Assembly (NCBI RefSeq): GCF_900108365.1
Contig: NZ_FNWQ01000001.1
Location: 620,001 to 684,000, forward strand
DNA: 64,000 nt
Origin: Chryseobacterium culicis
Lineage (GTDB): Bacteria > Bacteroidota > Bacteroidia > Flavobacteriales > Weeksellaceae
Direction of reading: 5' to 3'
Position 1 is the stretch's first letter; each line of letters begins with the position of its first letter. Below, piece by piece: positions 54,719 to 63,662 of this stretch. The position numbers and the translations under genes were made by a program. The notes below the pieces were generated by a model. That model had not been told where the DNA came from and made no database searches. It was given only the letters and a program-made list of their open reading frames with translations.

Positions 54719-56053
54719 ATGGTTGAAAAAATATTAAACCTGATAAAAAAGCCTGCAATTTTATATTCAATTGCCAATATGCTTTTTTTGTCTACTATTT
54801 TTTTAGCAGATGTTATAGTGGCAAGAACTTATTCTTTGGAACAGGTAGGAGGCTGGAAACAGCTTATATTGCTTGTACAGTTTACTGCTACACTTTTGTC
54901 TTTTGGATTTATTGAAGGTTTTAGGTATAATATTGCCAAACATCACGATAAAATAAAAGAGCTTCTGGGAACAGTAACATTTATTTTTTTAATAATAAGT
55001 GTTGTCATTTTTGTTTTTTTAAGTTTTGACACTGTATCAAAAACATTTGGCGAATTATTAGGTATTAATGTTATAGTAAAAGCTGGCTTTTTAATTCCAC
55101 TTTTGTATTTCCTGCTTTCTGCAAATGGTATTTATTTACAGATTTGCTTATCTGTAGGTAAGATTAAGGTAATATTAATCTCAATGGTGGTGTTCTGTGT
55201 TGTATTGGCTGTCAGTCTCTTTACATTTTTAATAAATAATTTTTTTGATTTTCAAATCAATATTTTTTTACCTTTTTTATTGGCATTGGGTTTACAGCTA
55301 CTGACTTACGTGGTTATTTTGAAAATCTATCCAAAGGTGAATATGAACGGAGCAAATATTTCCATAATGTTTAAATATGGTTTTCCATTATTTATCGCTA
55401 CTTATTTAGGAATGTTTACTTTGCACATTGATAAGGTTATTATTAATAAAATTGGAGGGTTAAGTGAATTTGCTATTTATTCTATTGGGGCATTGGAAAT
55501 TCCTTTTGCAGGATTAATTACAAAATCAATAGTTAGTGTGAGCTATCCGATAATAGTACAGCATGTAGAGAATAATGAGATCGAAAAAGGAACAGATATT
55601 TGGCTGAATGACATTAAAAAAGCCTCATACTTTATTTTTCCCTTGGTCTTTGCATGTATATTATTTTCTAAACAGATTATTTTAGGATTATTTGGGGACA
55701 GGTATGCTGCAGCCGTTCCTGTTTTTGAAGGATATTGTCTCATATTGCTATGGAGAAATGCAACATATGGTACAATATTGTCAATTAAAGGAAAAACAAA
55801 TTATATTACTCTTGTTTCTTTAATATCATTAATTGCTAATATCATCCTTATTTATTTTTTTTACCAGATGTGGGGAATTATGGGGATTGTACGGGCTTTA
55901 TTTTGTTCAGTTTCAATTTGGAATATTAGTAGTTTATATTTTGAGAAAAATATAAAAAAATATTTTTCGATATATAAAGATAAATGGATGTTTATATTAA
56001 TATTAGCAGTTTTTACATTATATATTTTTAAACAATGGTTCCATTATTTATAA
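54719..56053 (+). CDS. wzx: Wzx-type polysaccharide flippase
   Basis: The 444-residue membrane protein has about 12 predicted transmembrane segments and the layout of the MOP-superfamily O-unit flippases, with few charged residues inside helices. It would move the lipid-linked repeat unit across the inner membrane. This stretch is visibly more AT-rich than the biosynthetic genes before it, as is common for the variable part of such loci. Its placement next to polymerase and transferase genes supports the call. Confidence 0.87.
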   Translation: MVEKILNLIKKPAILYSIANMLFLSTIFLADVIVARTYSLEQVGGWKQLILLVQFTATLLSFGFIEGFRYNIAKHHDKIKELLGTVTFIFLIISVVIFVFLSFDTVSKTFGELLGINVIVKAGFLIPLLYFLLSANGIYLQICLSVGKIKVILISMVVFCVVLAVSLFTFLINNFFDFQINIFLPFLLALGLQLLTYVVILKIYPKVNMNGANISIMFKYGFPLFIATYLGMFTLHIDKVIINKIGGLSEFAIYSIGALEIPFAGLITKSIVSVSYPIIVQHVENNEIEKGTDIWLNDIKKASYFIFPLVFACILFSKQIILGLFGDRYAAAVPVFEGYCLILLWRNATYGTILSIKGKTNYITLVSLISLIANIILIYFFYQMWGIMGIVRALFCSVSIWNISSLYFEKNIKKYFSIYKDKWMFILILAVFTLYIFKQWFHYL

Positions 56054-56128
56054 GGGATTGTTAATCGTAAAATTATTATTTGTTGAACAAATCACATTTT
56101 ATAATATAAAATTTAAAACAAAAATCAA

Positions 56129-57883
56129 ATGTGTGGAATAGCAGGAATTATAAGTCAAAGTAGAGAAATTTTAACTTACCAGCAATTAAAAAAAATGACG
56201 GATGCTATTGAGCATCGCGGGCCTGATGGTGAAGGACAATGGATAAATGATAGTAATGTAGTAGGGTTAGGACACAGAAGGCTGTCCATTATAGATTTAT
56301 CTGATGCAGGAAGCCAGCCAATGCATTATTTAGACAGATACAGCATTGTTTTCAATGGTGAAATATATAATTACATCGAGGTTAGAGAATTTCTGAAAAC
56401 AAAAGGATATACATTTGTTTCAGATTCTGATACGGAAGTATTAATGGCTAATTTCGACTATAAAAGAGAAAAGTGTCTTGAAGACTTTGATGGTATGTTT
56501 GCTTTTGCTCTTTGGGACAAAAAAGAACAGACCTTATTCTGCGCAAGAGACAGGTTTGGAGAAAAACCGTTTTTTTATCACCAAAGCAACAATAGTTTTT
56601 ATTTTGGATCTGAAATGAAAGCCCTTTGGAGCGCAGGTGTTCCGAAAGAAACAAATAACAGAATGCTTTTCAACTATTGGCATTTTGGTTATATTAATAA
56701 TTCAAATGATTTATCTGAAACCTTTTATAAGGATATTTTTTTACTTGAACCGAGTCACTATATTGTTGTAGATCCTAATGGTAAAATTCTGAAAAAACAA
56801 AAATATTGGGATATTGATTATAAAAATCAATTGGAAAAAATTGATTTTAATGAGGCTAAGGATACATTTTTCAGATTATTTGAAACCTCAATAAGCAGAA
56901 GACTGCGCTCCGATGTAGCTGTGGGAACAAGTTTATCAGGAGGTCTTGATAGTTCTTCAACAGTTTGTATGATTAATCATATGAAGGTTAATAATGTGGA
57001 GCAAAAAACGTTCTCTGCTCGTTTCCCTAATTTTATCAAAGATGAATCTGTTTATATAGACAAGGTATTAAACAGTGTCAACGCAAAAGGAATAAGCTGC
57101 TTCCCAACTACAGAAAGCATGCTCGCTAATGTTCAGGAGATTATTCATCATCAGGAAGAACCATTCGGTACACTAAGTATTGCTGCTCAGTACGAAGTAA
57201 TGAAATTAGCCCGAGACAATAATGTTATTGTGCTACTGGATGGGCAGGGTGCAGACGAATACCTTTGCGGTTATCATGGTTTGATAGATTCTTTCTTTAT
57301 TGAATTAAAAAATAAAGATAAGAAAGCATATAAGGAACAATTGGAAACGTATAAGAAAGTACATGCTTCAAACCAGATTAATAGTGTGTCAAGAAGACTC
57401 AGAAATAATTTTCTGAAAGAGAAGCTATCTGATGCCCAAATAGACAGATTACTGGGCATAAAATCCGGCATTGATAATTTTACAAAGAAAGATGCCAAAA
57501 AGGATCTGTATTCTAAATATAAGAATGAACAGTTTGAAAGAAAATACAGTGCTTCATCATTAAATGAAATGCTTTATCATGCAACTTTCAGAGGAGGCTT
57601 ACAAGAATTGTTAAGATATGCCGACAGAAACTCTATGGCACATTCTTTAGAAGTTCGATTACCATTTTTATCTCATGAATTGGTAGAATTTGTATTTACC
57701 TTACCATCAATATGTAAGGTAAATAATGGTTTTTCTAAATATATACTTAGAGAAGCGATGAATGATATCGTACCAAAAGATATTGTCTGGAGAAAAGATA
57801 AGATTGGATATGAACCGCCTAATAATAAAACTATTGATGGGCTTTCATTAAAAAATTATTTGGTAAGAGAAATTGGCCTTTAA
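56129..57883 (+). CDS. AsnB-like glutamine-dependent amidotransferase
   Basis: The 584-residue protein starts MCGIAGIISQ, with the Cys2 nucleophile of class II glutaminases. It continues with FNGEIYNYIEVREFL, and has an ATP-pyrophosphatase synthetase domain with SLSGGLDSSS near residue 271. Housekeeping AsnB makes asparagine. Inside a polysaccharide locus such proteins can amidate the carboxyl group of a uronic acid. That role is inferred from the predicted uronic acid pathway; a second asparagine synthetase remains possible. Confidence 0.88.
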   Translation: MCGIAGIISQSREILTYQQLKKMTDAIEHRGPDGEGQWINDSNVVGLGHRRLSIIDLSDAGSQPMHYLDRYSIVFNGEIYNYIEVREFLKTKGYTFVSDSDTEVLMANFDYKREKCLEDFDGMFAFALWDKKEQTLFCARDRFGEKPFFYHQSNNSFYFGSEMKALWSAGVPKETNNRMLFNYWHFGYINNSNDLSETFYKDIFLLEPSHYIVVDPNGKILKKQKYWDIDYKNQLEKIDFNEAKDTFFRLFETSISRRLRSDVAVGTSLSGGLDSSSTVCMINHMKVNNVEQKTFSARFPNFIKDESVYIDKVLNSVNAKGISCFPTTESMLANVQEIIHHQEEPFGTLSIAAQYEVMKLARDNNVIVLLDGQGADEYLCGYHGLIDSFFIELKNKDKKAYKEQLETYKKVHASNQINSVSRRLRNNFLKEKLSDAQIDRLLGIKSGIDNFTKKDAKKDLYSKYKNEQFERKYSASSLNEMLYHATFRGGLQELLRYADRNSMAHSLEVRLPFLSHELVEFVFTLPSICKVNNGFSKYILREAMNDIVPKDIVWRKDKIGYEPPNNKTIDGLSLKNYLVREIGL

Positions 57884-57933
57884 TTAAGGGCTATTTCCAG
57901 AAGTTTAAATTAAGAAAAGGTTACTATTTATTT

Positions 57934-59169
57934 ATGAAGGTTTGCTATCTAAGTTGGGGAGAAACTCCCAGGTCATACGGTGTTTTTGGATCACAGGTTT
58001 TAGGACAGTTTATCGAAACAAGAAAACAAATGCCCGAAAGTGAATTTTATTTCATTTCTGGAGTTCCTATTATACATAGTGGGTTAGTGAGAGAAAAACT
58101 GAAATATAATGAGGAAGTAAGCAAAGTAAAGACCAAGCTTGGAGATATAAAATTTGCTTGGGTTCCTATATTCTGCCCTCAGAATATAGTATATTCTTCA
58201 AGACACTTTTTCAATTTTCTTGTATATGGAGCGGACATTCTACTAAAAAAACAATTTTTAAAGATTAAACCGGATATCGTACATTGTAGATCTTATGGAG
58301 CAGCCTGGGTAGCTTTAAAAGTGAAACAAAAGTATAAATTAAATTATAAAATCATATTTGATGCCCGAGGTCTTTATCCGGAAGAGCATGCCTTGAAAAA
58401 TAACTTTTCTAATACTAATAAAAACTATTTATTTTTAAAAAAAATTGAGAAAAAACTTTTAGATGAATGTGATTTGACAATTGCCGTATCGGATACAATG
58501 AAAAATTATTTTGAATCTCTGAAGGCAAAAAAAGTGGAATGTATCTATTTAAGCGCTAACACTGAAAAATTATTTACAGAAAGGGAAAAGAATAAAGATG
58601 AAGTGGTATTTGGCTATGTAGGAGCACTAAGTGAAAGTACTTGGCACAGAACCTCCGAATTACTGAAACTATATCAGAAACTAAGACTCACTGTAAAGAA
58701 CCCGAAGATTCATATCATCACAACTTCCAGCCACCATGATGTAAAAGAGATGTTTAAAGAAATTCCTGAAAATGAAATTTATTTATCTTCAACCCGTACT
58801 GTGGATGAATTGAAAGAAGAAATGAAGAAATTTGATTTTGGAATAATGTCTTATTTTAATGCAAAAAATGAATTTCAGCTTACTTTAAGTGATATGGTTT
58901 TAGCCGTAAAATCAGCTGAATATTTAGCAGCAGGTCTTCCGATGATTGTTAATAAAAAATGTGGGGGTATTTCATACATTATCAATAAACATAATTTAGG
59001 AATTGCCTACGATCCAGATTCATTCGATGAAATTAGTACAGAGAATATTTATAGGTTTGTAAATGATAATAAAGATGCAGAAAGATCTCAACTATCATTA
59101 GAGTTGTTTGATTACAAAAACAATGCAATTCGGTACATGAATTATTATAAATCTTTAGTAAAGCAATAA
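57934..59169 (+). CDS. Glycosyltransferase, GT4/GT1-type (GT-B fold)
   Basis: The 411-residue protein has a GT-B layout: an N-terminal half with IVHCRSYGAAWVALKVKQKY and IIFDARGLYPEEHAL, and a C-terminal nucleotide-sugar domain with FGYVGALSESTWHRTSELLK. The segment SAEYLAAGLPMIVNKKCGGIS includes the conserved Glu. It adds one sugar of the repeat unit, probably on the cytoplasmic side. Donor and linkage cannot be predicted. Its stop is followed directly by the polymerase start. Confidence 0.88.
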   Translation: MKVCYLSWGETPRSYGVFGSQVLGQFIETRKQMPESEFYFISGVPIIHSGLVREKLKYNEEVSKVKTKLGDIKFAWVPIFCPQNIVYSSRHFFNFLVYGADILLKKQFLKIKPDIVHCRSYGAAWVALKVKQKYKLNYKIIFDARGLYPEEHALKNNFSNTNKNYLFLKKIEKKLLDECDLTIAVSDTMKNYFESLKAKKVECIYLSANTEKLFTEREKNKDEVVFGYVGALSESTWHRTSELLKLYQKLRLTVKNPKIHIITTSSHHDVKEMFKEIPENEIYLSSTRTVDELKEEMKKFDFGIMSYFNAKNEFQLTLSDMVLAVKSAEYLAAGLPMIVNKKCGGISYIINKHNLGIAYDPDSFDEISTENIYRFVNDNKDAERSQLSLELFDYKNNAIRYMNYYKSLVKQ

Positions 59170-60153
59170 ATGTATTTTTTTATAGTATTACAATTATTTT
59201 TATACATCTTTTCTATTAAATTATTAAAGCACAAACCACTATTTGTGGCACTTACTATACTTCATCTTATCGTATGTTTTATAGTACGTGATATGACTCC
59301 GTTTTCTATAAATGCAGATTACGATGCTTATTATTATGGTTATGGAGATCTTGATTTCAGTACTCCATGGTTCCTGAGACTATTCCGGGAGCCTTATTTC
59401 TATTACTTAAAAAGCATAGCAGGTCTATTTGCTTTTGATAAAAAAGAAATGTTTAATTATATTTATTATTTCAATTTTTCAATAAGTGCACTATTTTTTA
59501 TATGGCTTGCTCAATTAAAGGATGTAGCGTTATGGAAAAAAGTAATATTCTATGTCATTTATTATTTCTTATTTTCATTTACTGTTCTCAGAAACTCTCC
59601 GGCATATATTTTAGTAACAATATTATTTTATTATCTACAAAGAGATAAAAGATGGTATTGGGGATATTTGGCATTTTTTGCCCATATCAGTAGTATAATT
59701 GCGTTAGGTGTATCTGTTTTTAAAAATAAAAAACCGACATTCAAATTTTTAATCTATGCTATTTCTGCATGTGTACTGATATTTGTATTTTCAAAGATAC
59801 CAATATTCTCTGCACTGCTTTTTAAATTTGATGCATACTCTACCCTTGCGAGAAAGGCTTCTATCTCTCATATAGTATTTTTTCTGGCATTTAACTGTGC
59901 AACTATTTTTGTATATTTTAAAAACAGAAAAATCGTATTCAACAACGTTTATATTTTATTATATCTTATTTGTGTTGTTTTATTTACCATAAACCCGGTA
60001 ATGTTTTTTCGATTTTCGATTTATGCTATTTCCTACTTGATAACAAGCCCTACCGAAAAACTGACAAGTATAGATAAAATTCTTAATAATGCAGTGTTTT
60101 TACTCTTCTTTTATTTTATATATACTTTTAATGCCAATAATATAACCATATAA
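59170..60153 (+). CDS. wzy: Wzy-like polysaccharide polymerase (EpsG family)
   Basis: The 327-residue protein has about 10 hydrophobic segments and an extracytoplasmic loop after the second (INADYDAYYYGYGDLDFSTP). It also has VLRNSPAYILV and FFAHISSIIALG, the RxxxA and H-x-S features of EpsG-like polymerases. It would link repeat units after flipping. The assignment rests on topology, these motifs and position; polymerases diverge strongly in sequence. Confidence 0.8.
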   Translation: MYFFIVLQLFLYIFSIKLLKHKPLFVALTILHLIVCFIVRDMTPFSINADYDAYYYGYGDLDFSTPWFLRLFREPYFYYLKSIAGLFAFDKKEMFNYIYYFNFSISALFFIWLAQLKDVALWKKVIFYVIYYFLFSFTVLRNSPAYILVTILFYYLQRDKRWYWGYLAFFAHISSIIALGVSVFKNKKPTFKFLIYAISACVLIFVFSKIPIFSALLFKFDAYSTLARKASISHIVFFLAFNCATIFVYFKNRKIVFNNVYILLYLICVVLFTINPVMFFRFSIYAISYLITSPTEKLTSIDKILNNAVFLLFFYFIYTFNANNITI

Positions 60154-60190
60154 ATTATTAATAAGATACCCATAAAAATCACTATATGTT

Positions 60191-61114
60191 ATGAAAAAAG
60201 TTATAGTATTGATATCTACCTACAATGGAGAAAATTTTATTAGAGAACAGATGGATTCTATTCTGATGCAGCAGGATGTAGAAATAGAAATTCATGTAAG
60301 TGATGATAATAGTAGGGATAATACAGTCAATATTATTAAATCTGAATACTCTGATAAAATTTCAAATTTAAATATTAATAAAATAGGTACAGGAGCAGCT
60401 GCAAAAAATTTCTTACAGCAGCTAATGAGGCTTTCAGAATCTGATACCTTTGATTATGTAGCATTATCTGACCAGGATGATATATGGAATCCTAGAAAAA
60501 TGATAGCAGCAGTTGAAGCATTAGAGAAATCGAACTCAAAGATGTATGCTTCAAATCTGACAATTTGGAATAATAGCGACAACAGTACACAGTTATTCAA
60601 AAAAGATTTCCCCCAAAAAAAGTACGATTATCTTTTTGAGGGAGGAAGTGCAGGATGTACTTATGTACTGACAAGAGATATAGTTCTGGAACTTCAACAG
60701 ATAATAAAAAATATAGATTACTCAGAATGGCCAAATTTTTCACATGATTGGCTGCTTTATTTTTTAGTTAGAAATTTGAATGAGAAAGTATTTATAGATG
60801 GTAATCCTTATATCAATTACCGAATTCACGATCAAAATGTACATGGCCATATGAATACTTTGTCTGTAAAAATGATTAAAGAGAGAACAAAATTATTTTT
60901 TAATGGATGGTATCATCATCATGCCTTACATTACAAAAAATTATTACAGAGCAATTCCTTGGAATATAAAATTTTAGATAACTTTACAAAGTCATATTTT
61001 TCACGAATGGGAGTTTTGTTAAAATATAATTTCCAATTAATGCGTGATAACAAGAAATTTTTAATGTTTTTTTTCTTTACAATGATAAACTTTAAAACAC
61101 CAAAAGATGTATAG
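60191..61114 (+). CDS. Glycosyltransferase family 2
   Basis: The 307-residue protein starts VIVLISTYNGENFIREQMDS, then has IEIHVSDDNSRDNT and FDYVALSDQDDIW, the DxD of GT-A fold family 2 enzymes. GSAGCTYVLTRDIV and SHDWLLYFLV follow. The pattern is close to rhamnosyltransferase-like members, but the donor is not predictable. It ends 8 bases inside the next gene. Confidence 0.9.
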   Translation: MKKVIVLISTYNGENFIREQMDSILMQQDVEIEIHVSDDNSRDNTVNIIKSEYSDKISNLNINKIGTGAAAKNFLQQLMRLSESDTFDYVALSDQDDIWNPRKMIAAVEALEKSNSKMYASNLTIWNNSDNSTQLFKKDFPQKKYDYLFEGGSAGCTYVLTRDIVLELQQIIKNIDYSEWPNFSHDWLLYFLVRNLNEKVFIDGNPYINYRIHDQNVHGHMNTLSVKMIKERTKLFFNGWYHHHALHYKKLLQSNSLEYKILDNFTKSYFSRMGVLLKYNFQLMRDNKKFLMFFFFTMINFKTPKDV

Positions 61115-61691
61115 AAGAATTATTAAAAGATTTTTAGATATTATTATTTCGTTTACCGTTATTTTATTCTTATTCCCTCTATTTTTGGTAGTTTATATCT
61201 TAGTTAAATTAGATAGTCCAGGGAAGTTTTTTTTCTTTCAGGAAAGGTTAGGATACAAAGGACAAGTATTCAAAATCTATAAGATACGTACTATGTACGA
61301 TAAGGAAAGAGTTGCAGATAGGGAAATATTAAAAGGAGATGTAGAAGTAACAAAAATAGGTCACTATTTAAGACGTTTCAAGATAGATGAACTTCCACAA
61401 ATTATTAATGTTTTTCAAGGTGATATGTCGTTAGTAGGACCAAGACCATGCTTGCCTAGACAATTGGAAGAATTTAATGAAGACGGGAAGATGCGTATTA
61501 AGGTAACTCCCGGTCTTACAGGTCTTGCACAAGTAAACGGGAATATTCATTTATCATGGGAAGAAAGATGGAAGTATGACAGAGAATACGTTGAAAAACA
61601 AAGTCTTTTATTAGACTTAAAAATTGTATTTAAAACCTTTTTGATACTTCTTAACGGCGAAGATAAATATATAAAACGTCCTAATGTATAG
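61107..61691 (+). CDS. Initiating sugar transferase (phosphoglycosyl transferase, PglC-like)
   Basis: The 194-residue monotopic membrane protein has one N-terminal hydrophobic hairpin (about 10-32) and then the PGT catalytic core. The core holds FFFQERLGYKGQVFKIYKIR, the Asp-Glu pair in RRFKIDELPQIINVFQGDMS, and LVGPRPCLP. It transfers a sugar-1-phosphate to undecaprenyl phosphate, the first membrane step of repeat-unit assembly. It overlaps both neighbours (8 bases each), so expression is coupled. Confidence 0.93.
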   Translation: MYRRIIKRFLDIIISFTVILFLFPLFLVVYILVKLDSPGKFFFFQERLGYKGQVFKIYKIRTMYDKERVADREILKGDVEVTKIGHYLRRFKIDELPQIINVFQGDMSLVGPRPCLPRQLEEFNEDGKMRIKVTPGLTGLAQVNGNIHLSWEERWKYDREYVEKQSLLLDLKIVFKTFLILLNGEDKYIKRPNV

Positions 61692-62643
61692 AATATTAGT
61701 AATAGGAGCTGTAAACTCTACAGCAAGGATCATTCAAAAGCTTATCAGCCATAAGCTGGAGATAGTTGGTGTATTAGGGCATGAACCTAAAGATAAAAAC
61801 AAAGTTTCTGGTTGGGCAGATTTAGCTTCATTGTGTCTCAATTCAGGAGTTGATTATAAAAGTTTTGTAAAAATCAATGATGAAGAAAATCTTAACTGGG
61901 CTAGAGAGAAAAATGTAGATATTATTTTTGCTGTTGGGTTCTCACAATTACTCTATTACCAGTGGTTTTCAGTTGCCAAGTTGGGGTGTATAGGTTTTCA
62001 TCCTACAAAGCTTCCGTTAGGAAGAGGAAGAGCTCCCCTGGCATGGGTTACTCTAGAACAGACTCATGGCTCTGCAACATTTTTTCTTATGGGAAAGGGC
62101 GCAGATGACGGACCTATTTTTGCTCAGTCTATTTTTAAAATTGAAGAAAATGATGATGCTGGAAGTGTTGAAACCAAAATTTTAGACCATATTGATATTG
62201 CGTTAGACCAATGGCTGCCAGAGTTGAAAGACGGTTTATGGAATCCAGTTCCTCAATGTGAACACTTAGCTTCTTATTATGGGGTTCGTAAAGAGGAAGA
62301 TGGACTGATCAACTGGAATGATAATGCTCAATATATTAACAGACTCATTAAAGCGGCATCAAAGCCTCATCCAGGAGCTTACACCTATTGTAAGGATGAA
62401 AAAATTACTGTTTGGTCCTGCCGTTTGGAGAAAGACCTTCAATTCAAAGGAGTTATTGGAAGAGTCCTGTTAAAAAATGAAAAACAGGAATGCCTTATTC
62501 AGACAGGAGAAGGATTGTTATGGATAGAAGATTATGAGTTTAAAGAACAGCCTGTTATCCAAATTAATGTAGGAGATAAACTTGGATACAGCATAGAAGA
62601 CGAAATTTATAGAATAAAAACCATATTAAAAAATAATAAATGA
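61684..62643 (+). CDS. Formyltransferase-like protein, catalytic Asn replaced
   Basis: The 319-residue protein has a formyltransferase fold with a C-terminal OB-like domain. The active-site His106 lies in GFHPTKLPLGRGRAPLAW and the Asp142 in GADDGPIF. The Asn usual two residues before the His (NxH) is Gly104 here. Such proteins add a formyl group from N10-formyl-tetrahydrofolate to an amino sugar. Paired with the PIG-L deacetylase that overlaps its stop, it suggests exchange of an acetyl for another acyl group. Whether it still formylates is uncertain. Confidence 0.8.
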   Translation: MYRILVIGAVNSTARIIQKLISHKLEIVGVLGHEPKDKNKVSGWADLASLCLNSGVDYKSFVKINDEENLNWAREKNVDIIFAVGFSQLLYYQWFSVAKLGCIGFHPTKLPLGRGRAPLAWVTLEQTHGSATFFLMGKGADDGPIFAQSIFKIEENDDAGSVETKILDHIDIALDQWLPELKDGLWNPVPQCEHLASYYGVRKEEDGLINWNDNAQYINRLIKAASKPHPGAYTYCKDEKITVWSCRLEKDLQFKGVIGRVLLKNEKQECLIQTGEGLLWIEDYEFKEQPVIQINVGDKLGYSIEDEIYRIKTILKNNK

Positions 62644-63314
62644 ATAGAGTAGTAGTAGTAGCACCACATGCCGATGATGAGATAATTGGATGTGGAGCAA
62701 CCATTGCCAGACATATAAAATCAGGAGATGAAGTAACTGTAGTTGTTGCAACTAATGCTTCTCTTGGAGCTCCAGAACTTTATAGACAAGACCAAGTAGA
62801 AAATACACGCTCCGAAGCTCTTGCCGCACATAAGTTTTTAGGAATAAAAGAAACCATTTTTATGGACTTCCCAGCTCCTGCCCTTAATGCTTTTCCCGAA
62901 TTCAAGATTTCCTTGGAAATTTCCAAAATATTCAATAGAATAAATCCTACACATTTATATCTTCCTCATCCCGGAGATATTCATCAGGATCACAAAGCGA
63001 TCTATAGAGCTTCCTTAGTAGCTGCCAGGCCACAAGGAGAAAATAAAATTTATAATATATACTGTTACGAAACGCTTTCTGAAACAGAATGGACCCCAAT
63101 GCAAGAGAAAGCTTTTATCCCAAATCATTTTGTGGATGTAACGGATGTATTCTCAAAAAAAGCAGAAGCAATGAAGTTTTTTGGCTCACAAATAAAAGAA
63201 TTTCCTCATTCCCGATCAACAGAAGCATTTGAAGCTTTAGCAATGTATAGAGGTGCTACGGTAGGAGTAGCAAGGGCAGAAGCCTTTGTAGTAGAAAGAC
63301 AATTGGTTTTGTAG
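62640..63314 (+). CDS. PIG-L (LmbE-like) N-acetyl sugar deacetylase
   Basis: The 224-residue zinc enzyme has the metal motif PHADDE at residues 9-14, and HPGDIHQDHKAI with the second His/Asp set. It removes an acetyl group from an N-acetyl sugar. The ATG overlaps the formyltransferase stop (ATGA). Deacetylation followed by N-formylation is a plausible joint job. It is the last complete gene of the locus in the window. Confidence 0.9.
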   Translation: MNRVVVVAPHADDEIIGCGATIARHIKSGDEVTVVVATNASLGAPELYRQDQVENTRSEALAAHKFLGIKETIFMDFPAPALNAFPEFKISLEISKIFNRINPTHLYLPHPGDIHQDHKAIYRASLVAARPQGENKIYNIYCYETLSETEWTPMQEKAFIPNHFVDVTDVFSKKAEAMKFFGSQIKEFPHSRSTEAFEALAMYRGATVGVARAEAFVVERQLVL

Positions 63315-63662
63315 TTAAAAATTGAATTAATCTTTTGTTTGTGAAATAGAAACTTACAAAGAAATTCGTTAAAAGATAAGGGAATAAAAAGGATATATAT
63401 ATTTGTTAGTACTACTATCGCTTTTACAAAAACACCTATCTTTGTGTAGCAAATTTCAGGTGAGAATAGGGAATAAGAATTGAATATCAGAATTAAAAAA
63501 ACAGAGAAAAATATTATATCTCTAATAATAAAGATGCTGGGTATTATTCACTTTTAGGTTTAATTTAAGATTGTTTTACTGATAAAATAGTCGCTTTCAA
63601 ATAAGTAGGAATTAAAGGTAAGATAATAGCAAAGCCGAAGAATTTAAAGGATCAAAATAAAT
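63315..63662. other. Intergenic region before the KAS III gene
   Basis: About 350 AT-rich bases without a gene. Two candidate -7 boxes are visible: TATATTTG at 63398-63405 and TATCTTTG at 63437-63444. The second suggests a leader of over 200 bases for the following gene. No terminator after the deacetylase gene is clear. Confidence 0.5.
63437..63444 (+). promoter_or_regulatory. Possible promoter -7 box upstream of the KAS III gene
   Basis: TATCTTTG fits TAnnTTTG; no TTTG is found at the expected distance upstream, so support is limited. Confidence 0.45.
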
